DNA of 64,000 nt from Bacteroides rodentium JCM 16496 (GTDB taxonomy: Bacteria; Bacteroidota; Bacteroidia; Bacteroidales; Bacteroidaceae), in contig NZ_BAKJ01000011.1 of NCBI RefSeq assembly GCF_000614125.1, positions 51,901-115,900 on the forward strand, written 5' to 3'. The first letter of the stretch is position 1, and every line of letters starts with the position of its first letter. The translations under genes and the position numbers were made by a program. The notes beneath the pieces are model-generated. The model was not told the origin of the DNA. It saw only the letters and a program-made list of their open reading frames with translations, and made no database searches. Shown piece after piece: positions 1 to 8,209 of the stretch.

Positions 1-2
1 AA

Positions 3-788
3 CGGCATAGCGGACGTAAGGACAAGCCTTTTGTGGCGGTGAACTGCGGTTGTATCCGGGGGGAACTCGCCGCATCGGAGTTTTTCGGTCACGTGCAGGG
101 GGCGTTTACCGACGCGAAAAAGGATACCGCCGGCTATTTTGAGGCGGCCCGGGGCGGTACGCTCTTTCTTGACGAGATCGGAAACATGCCTCCTGAAATG
201 CAGACACTGCTACTCAGGGTATTGCAGGAAAGAGTGTATTGTCCGGTGGGCAGCCGCAAAGAACTTGAAGCCGATGTACGGATATTGTCGGCCACCAACG
301 AGGATATGGAGCGTGCCATACGGGAGGGGCGTTTCCGGGAGGATCTGTACTACCGTCTCGCCGAGTTTGAGATATGCCAGCCCTCCCTCTCCGAATGTCC
401 GGAGGATATATTGCCGTTGGCGGATTTCTTCCGTAAGCGACATTCAGAAGAGATACGTGTGGAAACCTCCGGTTTTACCGAACAAGCCAGAATCTCCATG
501 CTTTCCCACTCATGGCCGGGCAATGTACGTGAACTCGGTAACCGGGTAAGGCGTGCCGTATTGCTGGCGGAATCCCCCTCGTTAACCCACAGAGATTTGG
601 GTCTTGAGGCGGCCGTTTGTAAAACAGGTGGAAAATGCAAGAAAGGCTTGATGGAAGAAGCGGAAGAGAAAGAACGAATAAGGAAGATCCTGGAAGAATG
701 TGGAGGTAAGATCAGCCGTGCGGCAAAAATGCTGGGGATGAGCCGTCCGACACTATACAAGAAAATGGAAATGTATGGATTGAGATAG
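3..788 (+). CDS. rteB: RteB-like response regulator, 3' part (5' end outside window)
   Basis: The frame is open from the window edge, so the N-terminal receiver domain lies to the left. What remains is the second half of an AAA+ enhancer-binding domain (GAFTDA motif, Walker B LFLDEIG, the R-finger region REDLYYRL) and a C-terminal Fis-type helix-turn-helix (SRAAKMLGMSRPTLYKKM). In CTnDOT-type elements RteB is the response regulator paired with the sensor RteA; it activates rteC and so excision and transfer. Its place beside the mob genes fits that role. Bacteroides lack sigma-54, so the GAFTDA domain works differently from its proteobacterial relatives. The rteB identity is inferred from context and domain order; another NtrC-like regulator is possible. 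Confidence 0.8.
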   Translation, partial: RHSGRKDKPFVAVNCGCIRGELAASEFFGHVQGAFTDAKKDTAGYFEAARGGTLFLDEIGNMPPEMQTLLLRVLQERVYCPVGSRKELEADVRILSATNEDMERAIREGRFREDLYYRLAEFEICQPSLSECPEDILPLADFFRKRHSEEIRVETSGFTEQARISMLSHSWPGNVRELGNRVRRAVLLAESPSLTHRDLGLEAAVCKTGGKCKKGLMEEAEEKERIRKILEECGGKISRAAKMLGMSRPTLYKKMEMYGLR

Positions 789-1192
789 AATTTTCATATG
801 TTTCGTTCATATATAAGCCGGCAGATTCCGTTGGAGAAAGTTTTGCGGCCAGGAAGTTTCCAGCGGGCAGGCTGGAATTCTTCCGTCAGGGGGGATTCCG
901 CCACCATAAGAAAGGGGTAGCGGATAAAGTACCGTCTCGTCCACCAGATTATACCGGAAAAGTCCATCGGCATATTCCGCGCTACCTCCATCTCCTACTC
1001 CTGCCAGATAAATGCAATCCTTGTCGTGCTTTTACCTTACATTCGGCAAGGGACATTCAGTAAATCCTATAAAATTAGTCAACTGATTCATACTTACAGT
1101 ATTGTGAATTAGTTGTTTTTTTGTATCTTTCGATATTCCCCCGCAAATAAGGTTTGACAGCCAAAACGGGGGGGGAATATCCAAACTAAGAT
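789..1192. other. Intergenic region with nested inverted repeat
   Basis: No gene is supported here. A minus-strand frame without a start (about 808 to 1030) reads like a decayed protein fragment but matches no family I recognise. At 1119-1209 there is a nested inverted repeat: TTTTGTATC at 1119-1127 with GATACAAAA at 1201-1209, and inside it GATATTCCCCC at 1132-1142 with GGGGGAATATC at 1171-1181. The inner pair could be a terminator-like or operator structure, or the end of the insertion-sequence remnant that follows. Confidence 0.5.
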
Positions 1193-1282
1193 ATGGCGAG
1201 GATACAAAATATTTCAGAGATTCATCCTACTTTGGGATTTACAGAATTCGAATTTCTTCAATTACCCATGCACTTGTCATGA
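1193..1282 (+). pseudogene. Possible N-terminal remnant of a transposase (29 codons)
   Basis: An ATG just after the inverted repeat opens a 29-codon frame beginning MARIQNISEIHPTLGFTEFE and ending at a TGA that overlaps the 3' end of mobC. The opening residues look like the conserved start of a Bacteroides transposase, followed by an abrupt stop where mob sequence begins. This fits an insertion sequence whose left end survived and whose body was deleted. The family assignment is from memory and uncertain; a chance frame is the alternative. Confidence 0.35.
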
Positions 1283-3274
1283 TTTGTCGGGTTCCTTTCC
1301 TTTTTCGCTTTCCAGACCCAGTCGTTTACGGAGTTCCGGGTCATTTTTGATGCGCCGCATCTCCTCATTGATAATAGCCTGTGCGTCCGCCTTGATCTGG
1401 TCGTAATTGCGTTGTATCTGTTGCATCATGATGTCGTTACCGTTCCTGTCCTTGAAGTCGTTGATGACCGGGACTCTCTGATAAGCCTTTTCTTCCGCGC
1501 TGATCCTGGCATGGTCTACGACGATTTCGGCATGAAATATTTTCTGTTCTATCCTCTCATCGAAATTATCCGCCACAGCTCCGACAAACGTGCCTTGCGA
1601 GAGGTTGGCAATCTTGGATGCCGGAATAAGCGAGTCAAGCTGTGTGTTGATGGAGGTGGATACGTCCTGACGGTTGATGGAAACGGACTGACGCTGTTGG
1701 AGCACTTTGCCGAAGCGCTCTGAAAGCGTTTTTGCGGTTTCCCCGACTACCTGTCCGCTGAAAATATTCCCCACCGTGTTCTGGATGACCTTGGATTCCT
1801 TTTCACCGTAATCGCGTGTCAGCTGGCTGAAATCCTGAAAACCCAGAAGCACGCCCACCTTGTTGCTTCTCGCCGTCGCGATTAGGTTGTCAAGCCCACG
1901 GAAATAGATGGTGGGAAGCTCGTCGATGATGACGGCGCATTTAAGCTGTCTTTTCTTGTTGATAAGCTTGACGATACGGGAATTGTATAATCCGAGCGCT
2001 GCCGAATAAATGTTCTGCCTGTCCGGATTGTTGCCCACACAGAGCAGTTTGGGTTCTTTCGGATTGTTGATATCCAATGAGAAATCATTACCGGTCATCA
2101 CCCAGTAGAGTTGTGGGGAGATCATGCGCGTAAGGGGTATTTTTGCCGAGGCTATCTGGCCCTGGAGCTGGTCCTGGGCATTTCCTTTCCATGCGTCCAT
2201 GAAGGGGGAAAGATAGTTTTCCAGCTCCGGATAAGAGGTCAGGATGGTGAACAGATCCGAGTAGGGCTTGTTGAGCAGTTCCACCGCGTGGGGAAACGTA
2301 CAGTAAATGCCGTTCTTGTAAATCTTTAAATACCAGATTATTGCCGCGAGCAGAATGATGGGGGACTCCACGAAGAAGTCCCCCTGTTTTTCGATCCAGG
2401 TGCGGTTGAGGTTGAGCATTATCGTATAGCTCGCCTCATACGCGTCGGATATGTCCGTCATGAATTCCGGATTGATGGGATTGCAACGGTGCGACCTGCG
2501 TGGATCATCGAAATTGATGACATAGAACCGGGGCTTGACCTCGTATTTGTCCATATTCTTCAATAACGAGTTATAGGCGATGGTGGACAGGTCGTCAAAC
2601 TTGTAATCGTAGATGTAGATCGCGAAGCCCTTGGCGATAAGCTGGCGGATGTAGCTGTTGACTATCGCGTAGGACTTGCCGCTGCCCGGCGTCCCGATAA
2701 CCATGCAGGCTCGAAAAATATTGACTATGTTGGCAAATCCATTATGCCACCGCCTGTTATAATAAAATCTTGTAGGGAGATTCACCGAATACTCGTTCTC
2801 GATCAGACGGGTTTCCTGCATGAAACTCTCGTTCTCCATGTTGAAGACGTCCTCCATGAGGTTGTGCTTATGGAGCCGGCTCATCCACAGACCCGCCATC
2901 AACAGGCCAAGATAACCCGCGGTAAGCGTGCAGATATACAATATGGAGCCCACCGTGTGTGGCAAAGATAGCTCAAGCAGCCACCAGTTCAGAAAAAACA
3001 GCACGCTTCCAGCCACCAGGGCCGTATAGATCTTGTGCCAGGTGATTTTTTCCCCTTTGATCCCATGCGTGCCCAGACAGGAGGTGGCCAGCAAAAGCAC
3101 CGCCAGCAGCTTGGTCCAGAGGATACAGTTGAAAACACCGGTCGTGTTGTTGAAGTTTACCAGAATCCGGTCTATCACCTCAAGGTTCAGATGCCATGCG
3201 GTGATACTTGGATAGCAGTACACATAAACGTGTACCACCAAAAGAAAAATACTCACGGCCCTGCCGAACTCCAT
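1277..3274 (-). CDS. mobC: MobC, VirD4/TraG-type coupling ATPase
   Basis: A 665-residue protein with four to five hydrophobic segments in the first 150 residues and then a cytosolic ATPase. Walker A GTPGSGKS is near residue 193 and Walker B CAVIIDELP near 448. This is the layout of a type IV coupling protein, which links the relaxosome to the secretion channel at the inner membrane and helps pump the transferred strand. It is the third gene of the minus-strand mobA-mobB-mobC set, 74 bp after mobB, as in CTnDOT. The last 100 residues are charged and probably form the partner-binding tail. Full length, no disruption. Confidence 0.9.
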   Translation of the reverse strand: MEFGRAVSIFLLVVHVYVYCYPSITAWHLNLEVIDRILVNFNNTTGVFNCILWTKLLAVLLLATSCLGTHGIKGEKITWHKIYTALVAGSVLFFLNWWLLELSLPHTVGSILYICTLTAGYLGLLMAGLWMSRLHKHNLMEDVFNMENESFMQETRLIENEYSVNLPTRFYYNRRWHNGFANIVNIFRACMVIGTPGSGKSYAIVNSYIRQLIAKGFAIYIYDYKFDDLSTIAYNSLLKNMDKYEVKPRFYVINFDDPRRSHRCNPINPEFMTDISDAYEASYTIMLNLNRTWIEKQGDFFVESPIILLAAIIWYLKIYKNGIYCTFPHAVELLNKPYSDLFTILTSYPELENYLSPFMDAWKGNAQDQLQGQIASAKIPLTRMISPQLYWVMTGNDFSLDINNPKEPKLLCVGNNPDRQNIYSAALGLYNSRIVKLINKKRQLKCAVIIDELPTIYFRGLDNLIATARSNKVGVLLGFQDFSQLTRDYGEKESKVIQNTVGNIFSGQVVGETAKTLSERFGKVLQQRQSVSINRQDVSTSINTQLDSLIPASKIANLSQGTFVGAVADNFDERIEQKIFHAEIVVDHARISAEEKAYQRVPVINDFKDRNGNDIMMQQIQRNYDQIKADAQAIINEEMRRIKNDPELRKRLGLESEKGKEPDKS

Positions 3275-3348
3275 TATCTTGGCGAGAGCCTCAAATCGTC
3301 TTCCTGTTGCATAAAAATTGTGGATAAACGGGTTGATACTTGTTTTGT

Positions 3349-4603
3349 CTAAATGCCACGTGACTTACGCCCGGCTTTCTTCTTTTTCTTCATGCGGCGT
3401 GCGAAAGCCTCCTCCTCGTAATCCCGCAGATTGGTTTCCATGGAAAGGATACCCGCTGCCAGTTCGAGCGCACTTTCCTGTCCGTCCTTGTAACGATGAT
3501 GCCGCCAGAGCTCCGCGGCGGTATGTCCGTCCCGTTCATTTGCGGATATGCCCTCCAACCATTTGAAATAGTCGTTGAACGCATTTGCGGAAAACTCCTT
3601 GCCCATGCGTGAGCCGTTGAACACCTCCCGGCGGTTGTGGTCAATGAAGGTGACACCGTAGATACGTCCCCGCTCATTCTCACGGAAGACCACATCGATA
3701 CGGTTTTGCCCGAGCAGTTCCACAAACCGTTTCCGTGAATCCGCCAGCCGCAAGGCACGGGCGATGTCCCCCTGTATGGACGGTGCCCGTTTCCCTTCCT
3801 TGAGGCTTTCAGGTTCATCAGCATCCGCTTTTCCAACTGTTCATTTCCGAAGCGTTTCCCAAATCGGGAACTCTTGAACGGCGGACTGACCACCCTGCCG
3901 GTATCATCCGTGGCCGAATAGACAATGCCGGTGTATGATACACCATTGTATTCTCCCCTGACCTGTTTCGCCTCGATGTTGAGCGTGGACAGTAGCGCGC
4001 TATATTCCCCGAAGGTCTGGAAACGGTAGCTTTCCAGCACGGCCTTAAGGGTATTGCCTACCTGATGGCGGACATCTCCCAAGGAGCGTCCACCTTCCTT
4101 AGTTCCGCTTTCGGATTCCGCCTTTCCACATCCGCTCCGTTCCGCAGGCCGAAATCCGCTTCCAGTTCCCGGCAGGCGGTCATGGAACGCCGGTGCTCGT
4201 AGGCATCGCTGATCTTTTTCCCCTGTTCATCCACACATACACTGACGATATGGATGTGGGTATTGTGTGTATCGGCATGTTTGTAGGTGATGTAAGGCTG
4301 GTTCCCATACCCCATCTTCCGCATATAACGCTCCGCCAGTTCTGCCAGCCGCCCGTCAGTCAGCTGGTCTTCCGGTGCCGGTGAGAGGGAGATGTGCAGG
4401 ACGGGCTTCTCCGTGTTGCGGTTTGCCAGCAGGTAGTTCTCGAAAGAGAGCAATGCCATGCGTATGTCCCCGCTCGGCAACCCCAGCCGGTCGGAGATCA
4501 TACGGCTGCCGGAAAGGATCTCAGCCGTACCAGCCGCTACCTTGTCGTAGTTATAGGCAAGCACCCCGTAAAGACTCATGCCATGACTTATTTTTGCAAC
4601 CAT
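3349..4603 (-). CDS. mobB: MobB relaxase, reading frame broken by two apparent 1-base deletions
   Basis: Three minus-strand frames make one relaxase: 4603 to about 4084, 4083 to about 3832, then to 3349. The first piece has the nickase core: a start-proximal HGMSLYGVLAYN region and the metal-binding HADTHNTHIHIV three-histidine motif. The second carries the conserved SRFGKRFG stretch; the third ends in a lysine-rich tail. Each switch needs one extra base at a short homopolymer: a CC at 4083-4084 and an AAAA (minus strand) at 3829-3832. Repair gives a continuous protein of about 417 residues. MobB nicks oriT and stays bound to the 5' end of the transferred strand. I treat the breaks as sequence error, but true inactivation cannot be excluded. 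Confidence 0.8.
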
Positions 4604-5015
4604 TTCCGCTCGTATTCCTGGGTTAGCGCCATGACCTTTTTACAGACGAGCATCAGCTCGAGGCTCAACCTTTCCAGTTTATAGAGCAATGCCCTCGCCC
4701 GTTTCTCCCCGAAATTGTTCTTCAAGGCACGTACACCTGGTTGTAGTTATTGCCGACAGCCTGGAACTGTTTGTGGAATTCTGTCAGCCTGATGTAATAG
4801 TCCATCGTCGCCTTGTCTATTTTCACGACCTTTATCTGTCCCGAGAAGATGGATTTCTTGATGAACAGCGTGAGGTTGCCGACTCCCGAATCCGCCAGCA
4901 ACTTTTCAAATCTTGTGTTCTCCTCGGCGTTCAGGCGGAAACTGTACTTGCGGTCCGCCGGATCACTTTTGGGCTTTCTGCCCGTCCTTGTCCCTGTTGT
5001 TCTCTCCATACACAT
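4588..5015 (-). CDS. mobA: MobA relaxosome accessory protein, one apparent frameshift
   Basis: A small basic protein (start MCMERTT at 5015; a second ATG lies at 5009) with the GRKPKSDPADRKYSFRLNAE entry typical of Bacteroides MobA DNA-binding proteins. The frame breaks after GNNYNQV (about 4734) and resumes one base later as RALKNNFGEKRARALLYKLE. It ends at 4588, so the repaired protein is about 142 residues and overlaps the mobB start by 16 bp, a sign of translational coupling. MobA helps the relaxase recognise and open oriT. The hairpin cluster immediately upstream is its likely target. Confidence 0.75.
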
Positions 5016-5047
5016 GAGATTTTTGGTTTGTACTTTTTTTCTCTTCC

Positions 5048-5165
5048 GGAATCCGCGACTTTGGAGCGGATTCCCCCGCCCCTCTGGGCGGGCAAGTTGG
5101 TTCTTGTCGGACAAAAGACTTTTTGTCGGACAAGGACACAACTTGCTCTGTTCGCTTGAACAGAG
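5048..5165. other. Candidate origin of transfer (oriT): hairpin and direct-repeat cluster
   Basis: Directly upstream of mobA lie, in order: a 9-bp inverted repeat GGAATCCGC/GCGGATTCC (5048-5074), a 7-bp hairpin CCCGCCC/GGGCGGG (5075-5092), and an outer pair CAAGTTG/CAACTTG (5093-5099, 5139-5145). The outer pair encloses two direct copies of the palindrome TTGTCGGACAA (5104-5114, 5123-5133). Last is an 8-bp hairpin CTCTGTTC/GAACAGAG (5146-5165). Dense hairpins and direct repeats beside mobA are what an oriT looks like. The nick site itself cannot be read from sequence alone. Confidence 0.6.
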
Positions 5166-5298
5166 AATCCTCCTATGGTCGGATTGCCGCGCGACGTTCA
5201 CGGTGTGCTGTGGTCCGGCGAAGTCAGTTCCTTTCCATTGTCTGATTCCGATTTTGCAAAATTAGACAGTGATAACCGATTGGTAAACAGCGTTTGAT

Positions 5299-5338
5299 AT
5301 GACATTTGATGACATCTGACGACATCTGATGTCAGGTA
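5299..5338 (+). repeat. Four tandem 10-bp repeats upstream of the traA promoter
   Basis: Units start at 5299, 5309, 5319 and 5329 and follow ATGACATYTG; the fourth (ATGTCAGGTA) is degenerate. A unit of exactly one helical turn puts all copies on the same DNA face, as expected for cooperative binding of an activator or nucleoid-type protein. The same array occurs at 7788-7827 before traE. Confidence 0.8.
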
Positions 5339-5373
5339 GGGGAAATGTTGGCGGAAGTTTCAAGAATAGCCGC

Positions 5374-5381
5374 TACTTTTG
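5374..5381 (+). promoter_or_regulatory. Predicted -7 box of the traA promoter
   Basis: TACTTTTG is an exact match to the Bacteroides -7 consensus TAnnTTTG, 35 bp after the 10-bp repeats. No good -33 TTTG is seen at normal spacing (a TTG is at 5348), which fits a promoter that needs an activator. It would give a leader of about 350 nt before traA. Confidence 0.55.
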
Positions 5382-5735
5382 GCACAGTGCATGAGGGCAT
5401 ACATTGGAACATTGTCCTGTAAGATGTATTGCTTGCCTGCCACAGGTGGTGCATGACGCGAATGCGGTATCATCCATGTATGCGCAATGCCATATATGCC
5501 GCATGGCAGTCCTGCATGACGGAACACATTGCATCCGTGCAATGCAGTATGGGGTACATTGAGCTCCATATTACATGAATGCAATGCACCTTATACGGCA
5601 ACACCCTCCGGCAACCGGCATTACACTGATGCAATATGGTATGCAATGTATTCATGCAAACAGGCAAGCAATGTGTCATTGCCATATACCAACGGATGCA
5701 TTGCCGTGTGATGAAACGAAAAAATCCAGACAGAT
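5382..5735 (+). promoter_or_regulatory. Long traA leader rich in GCAATG/CATTGC repeats
   Basis: No protein gene is supported in this 350-bp stretch. It is packed with GCAATG (at least five, for example near 5484, 5538 and 5580) and its complement CATTGC (at least three), often in facing pairs such as CATTGCATCCGTGCAATG near 5527. These could fold the tra leader RNA into many alternative hairpins or be protein-binding sites. In CTnDOT the tra operon leader region is a known control point (Xis2c/Xis2d/Exc activation, RteR repression), so regulation is the likely role. Confidence 0.5.
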
Positions 5736-6530
5736 ATGAAACAAGTTATACACTCTAAATTCAAGCCTATGAAGAGAGAACCTTTATTTGTCGCTTTGAG
5801 CAACCAGAAAGGCGGTGTGGGAAAATCCACGTTCACCGTGTTGCTCGCCAGTTATTTCCATTACCTGAACGGATATAACGTACTTGTGGTGGATTGTGAT
5901 TATCCACAGCACAGCATCAGTGCCATGCGGGACTGGGAAGTGGGGAACATTGAAAAGAACGTGCATCTGCAAAACTTGCTGGTGGAACAGTTCGGAACAA
6001 GCGGCAGGAAAGCCTACAGCATCCTGAACTCCACCCCGGAGGAAGCCAGGGAGACGGCCGGCCTCTTTCTCGAAAAGTCGGAGCTGGATTATGACCTTGT
6101 CCTTTTTGACCTCCCCGGTACCGTGAATGTGCCCGGTGTCTTCCAATCCGTGATCAATATGGACTATGTATTCACTCCGATTACACAGGAAAGGATGGTA
6201 ATGCGGAGCAGCATGTCTTTTGTCCTTGCCATCAGGGAATACATGCACCGGCATGCGGACGTACCCTTGCGTGGCATCCATATGTTCTGGAACCGGATGG
6301 ACAAACGGGTGTCCAAAGGCCTGTATAACGGCTATACCGAAATTTTCCGCTCTCTGAAACTACCGGTGCTGGAGACCGTCATTCCCAGTGCGGAACGCTA
6401 CAACAAAGATTCCGGGATGAAGGGGCCTCTGTTCCGCAGCACCTTGTTCCCTCCATCTTCCTCCGCACTGAAAGGCAGCAACCTGGACTTGCTAGTATCG
6501 GAGATGGAAACCATACTGAAACTTAAATAG
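5736..6530 (+). CDS. traA: TraA, ParA-family ATPase
   Basis: 264 residues with the deviant Walker A KGGVGKST near residue 30, the VVDCDYPQHS motif after it and VLFDLPGT as the Walker B region, all marks of ParA/MinD ATPases. It is the first gene of the plus-strand transfer operon, its usual place in Bacteroides conjugative transposons. No ParB partner is visible nearby. Its role in transfer is not established; positioning the transfer machinery or the element is an inference from the family. An alternative start at 5769 (MKREPL) would drop 11 residues. The next gene starts 8 bp after the stop. Confidence 0.85.
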   Translation: MKQVIHSKFKPMKREPLFVALSNQKGGVGKSTFTVLLASYFHYLNGYNVLVVDCDYPQHSISAMRDWEVGNIEKNVHLQNLLVEQFGTSGRKAYSILNSTPEEARETAGLFLEKSELDYDLVLFDLPGTVNVPGVFQSVINMDYVFTPITQERMVMRSSMSFVLAIREYMHRHADVPLRGIHMFWNRMDKRVSKGLYNGYTEIFRSLKLPVLETVIPSAERYNKDSGMKGPLFRSTLFPPSSSALKGSNLDLLVSEMETILKLK

Positions 6531-6538
6531 ATAATATT

Positions 6539-6988
6539 ATGACTACCAAGAGAAGAATGGATTACCGGGTGGACGAGGATGCCTTGAAGCGCATGATGGC
6601 AGGGGATGTCACGGCATTGGAGGAAACAGTTCCACCGGCTGGGGCTTTGGAAAAAGAGGCCGTCCCTTTCCGGGAGACGCAAGATAAAAAGGCTTCTGTC
6701 AGTCCTTCTAAAAAGCAAACGAGGAAATTTCCGGATGAAGTAACCGGTACCAATGAATACCGGCTACGTTTTCTGGAAGCAAAGCTGGCGGGTACAAGAA
6801 GGCAGACCTATGTTAACGATACATTATACAGGACTGTTGCCAAAGTATTGCCGGTCATTGCTCCGGATATGTCCGTCCCGATGTTTTTAAACAGTGTCCT
6901 GTCAGACCATCTGGAAAGGTATCAGGACATCATCAACGAGATATATAACCAGGAAGCTACACAAAAACCGATAGAATGGAAGAAATAG
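6539..6988 (+). CDS. DUF3408-type conjugal transfer protein (TraB position)
   Basis: 149 residues. The N-terminal half is charged and proline-containing with no clear fold. The C-terminal half (about 80-149) holds the conserved block RQTYVNDTLYRTVAKVLPVI, followed by FLNSVLSDHLERYQDIIN, resembling a ribbon-helix-helix-like DNA-binding domain of the DUF3408 family. It follows traA by 8 bp and overlaps the next gene by 13 bp, so the three genes are translated as a unit. Proteins at this position may work with the ParA-like protein as a DNA-binding partner, which is inference. Confidence 0.65.
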   Translation: MTTKRRMDYRVDEDALKRMMAGDVTALEETVPPAGALEKEAVPFRETQDKKASVSPSKKQTRKFPDEVTGTNEYRLRFLEAKLAGTRRQTYVNDTLYRTVAKVLPVIAPDMSVPMFLNSVLSDHLERYQDIINEIYNQEATQKPIEWKK

Positions 6989-7644
6989 TTTATTTATCGA
7001 TACGGCTCGGCTGTACCGCTTATCTATTATATAAGGTATGGGAGCAGAAGAAGAGAATAGGTAAGATATGTGACCTGCTTTATACTCCCCGTAAGAAACC
7101 GGAAATGGAGAAGGACCACCACCGGAATCCGGAAAATGCGGCAGATGTGATGGGTGCCACTCGTTTTGTCTATCTGGATGAGAATGCAGGAAAGACCGTT
7201 GCCCCTTACATGAGCCAGCAATTGGAAATGGGAAGCGACCTTATCGGCAAGGATGAGGATATTCCGGAAGATGAAGTGGAATGCAAACTGCCTTTGGAGG
7301 AGATGAGAATGCTGAAAGACGAACAGGAAAAACTGGACAGCCGTTCTCCCGAGACGGAAGCCATTGTTCCGGCAGTTACTCCCGCCGACTTGCTCAATGT
7401 AGGTGACGTGCTGTTCAATTTGGATGGTGCCGGTTCAGATGAGAACAAATCATACCGGGCCGCCATGACACTGCGTGCCATCCAGGAAACGGACATGTTC
7501 GAGTTGTTCTCCTCCCAGATGGAGAACAAGAAACTGATAGAGGAGCTGATGGAAAAGTATGTGGATGAGGAAGGGAATGCTCTGCCTTTAAAAAAAGAGA
7601 GGAACGTTTCCAAACCTGTCGCAGACTGGAGGAAGCTGGTCTGA
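6976..7644 (+). CDS. Conjugal transfer protein, TraC/TraD-like (DUF4122-like)
   Basis: 222 residues beginning with a single hydrophobic segment (LSIRLGCTAYLLYKVW), then a long acidic cytosolic part. Length, position between the DUF3408 gene and traE, and the N-terminal anchor match the DUF4122 proteins of Bacteroides elements, often called TraC. The assignment rests on position and general features. It ends just before a strong terminator, so traA to here forms one transcription unit separate from traE onward. Confidence 0.55.
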   Translation: MEEIVYLSIRLGCTAYLLYKVWEQKKRIGKICDLLYTPRKKPEMEKDHHRNPENAADVMGATRFVYLDENAGKTVAPYMSQQLEMGSDLIGKDEDIPEDEVECKLPLEEMRMLKDEQEKLDSRSPETEAIVPAVTPADLLNVGDVLFNLDGAGSDENKSYRAAMTLRAIQETDMFELFSSQMENKKLIEELMEKYVDEEGNALPLKKERNVSKPVADWRKLV

Positions 7645-7664
7645 AAAGGCAATATCATGTCCGG

Positions 7665-7701
7665 AAAATCCTGTACGCGTTGAAGTGTACGGGATTTTTT
7701 T
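7665..7701 (+). terminator. Rho-independent terminator after the traA unit
   Basis: AAAATCCTGTAC (7665-7676) pairs with GTACGGGATTTT (7687-7698) and is followed by a T run. It separates the traA unit from the traE operon, which has its own control region. Confidence 0.8.
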
Positions 7702-7787
7702 ATCATGTGCAACGGGGGTATCCTGAATTTGACCGGCTTTGCCGCCCATATCCTTCTCCATTCACTTTACATAAAGCCGTACGATGG

Positions 7788-7827
7788 ATGACATTTGATG
7801 ACATCTGGTGACATATGATGACACCTC
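7788..7827 (+). repeat. Four tandem 10-bp repeats upstream of traE
   Basis: Units at 7788 (ATGACATTTG), 7798 (ATGACATCTG), 7808 (GTGACATATG) and 7818 (ATGACACCTC). The first two are identical to the first two units at 5299. The array ends 25 bp before the predicted -7 box, against 35 bp at traA: a difference of exactly one helical turn. Confidence 0.8.
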
Positions 7828-7852
7828 TGAATCACAGCGTATTATTCCCTTT

Positions 7853-7860
7853 TATCTTCG
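7853..7860 (+). promoter_or_regulatory. Predicted -7 box of the traE promoter
   Basis: TATCTTCG differs from TAnnTTTG at one base. It lies 42 bp before the traE start, directly downstream of the phased repeats, and has no clear -33 box. Confidence 0.45.
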
Positions 7861-7901
7861 CCGTCGAATTCAAATTTATGTCTTACCCAAACGATTCGAC
7901 A

Positions 7902-8204
7902 ATGAAGAAAAGAATCCTTTTTTCAGTGATGTGCGCGGCGATTGCCGCCAGTGCTTTCGCGCAGGGCCAAGGCCAGGGCCTTGCCGGTATCAACGAGGCG
8001 ACCAGCCTCATGACCTCGTATTTCGATCCCGCCACCAAACTGTGCTATGCCATCGGTGCGGTGCTCGGCCTGGTGGGCGGCATCAAGACCTACGGCAAGT
8101 TCTCCAGCGGTGATCCCGACACCTCGAAAACCGCCGCCAGCTGGTTCTTTGCCTGCATCTTTCTGATTGTAGCCGCCACCATCCTGCGTTCCTTCTTCCT
8201 CTAA
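7902..8204 (+). CDS. traE: TraE, small membrane protein (DUF4134)
   Basis: 100 residues from the ATG at 7902 (MKKRILFSVMCAAIAASAFA); upstream in-frame codons fall inside the promoter region. A cleavable signal peptide is followed by two membrane segments (about residues 48-62 and 80-98), a VirB2-pilin-like layout. In Bacteroides elements TraE precedes traF and traG, and the trio corresponds to VirB2-VirB3-VirB4. It may form the transfer pilus or channel subunit. The stop is 5 bp before traF. Confidence 0.8.
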   Translation: MKKRILFSVMCAAIAASAFAQGQGQGLAGINEATSLMTSYFDPATKLCYAIGAVLGLVGGIKTYGKFSSGDPDTSKTAASWFFACIFLIVAATILRSFFL

Positions 8205-8209
8205 GCGGT

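Noticed and set aside
794..991. 65-codon minus-strand frame after rteB
   Set aside because: A second frame in the same stretch looks equally protein-like, no ribosome-binding signal is seen, and no family is recognised.
3390..4082. 230-codon frame inside mobB as a separate gene
   Set aside because: Its first part continues the relaxase; its last part is out-of-frame mobB sequence after the second break.
4722..5201. Longer mobA start at 5201
   Set aside because: The extra N-terminus translates the oriT hairpins; the family-like protein starts at 5015.
5264..5720. CRISPR array in the repeat-rich leader
   Set aside because: Repeats are 6-10 bp, irregular and without spacers of constant size.
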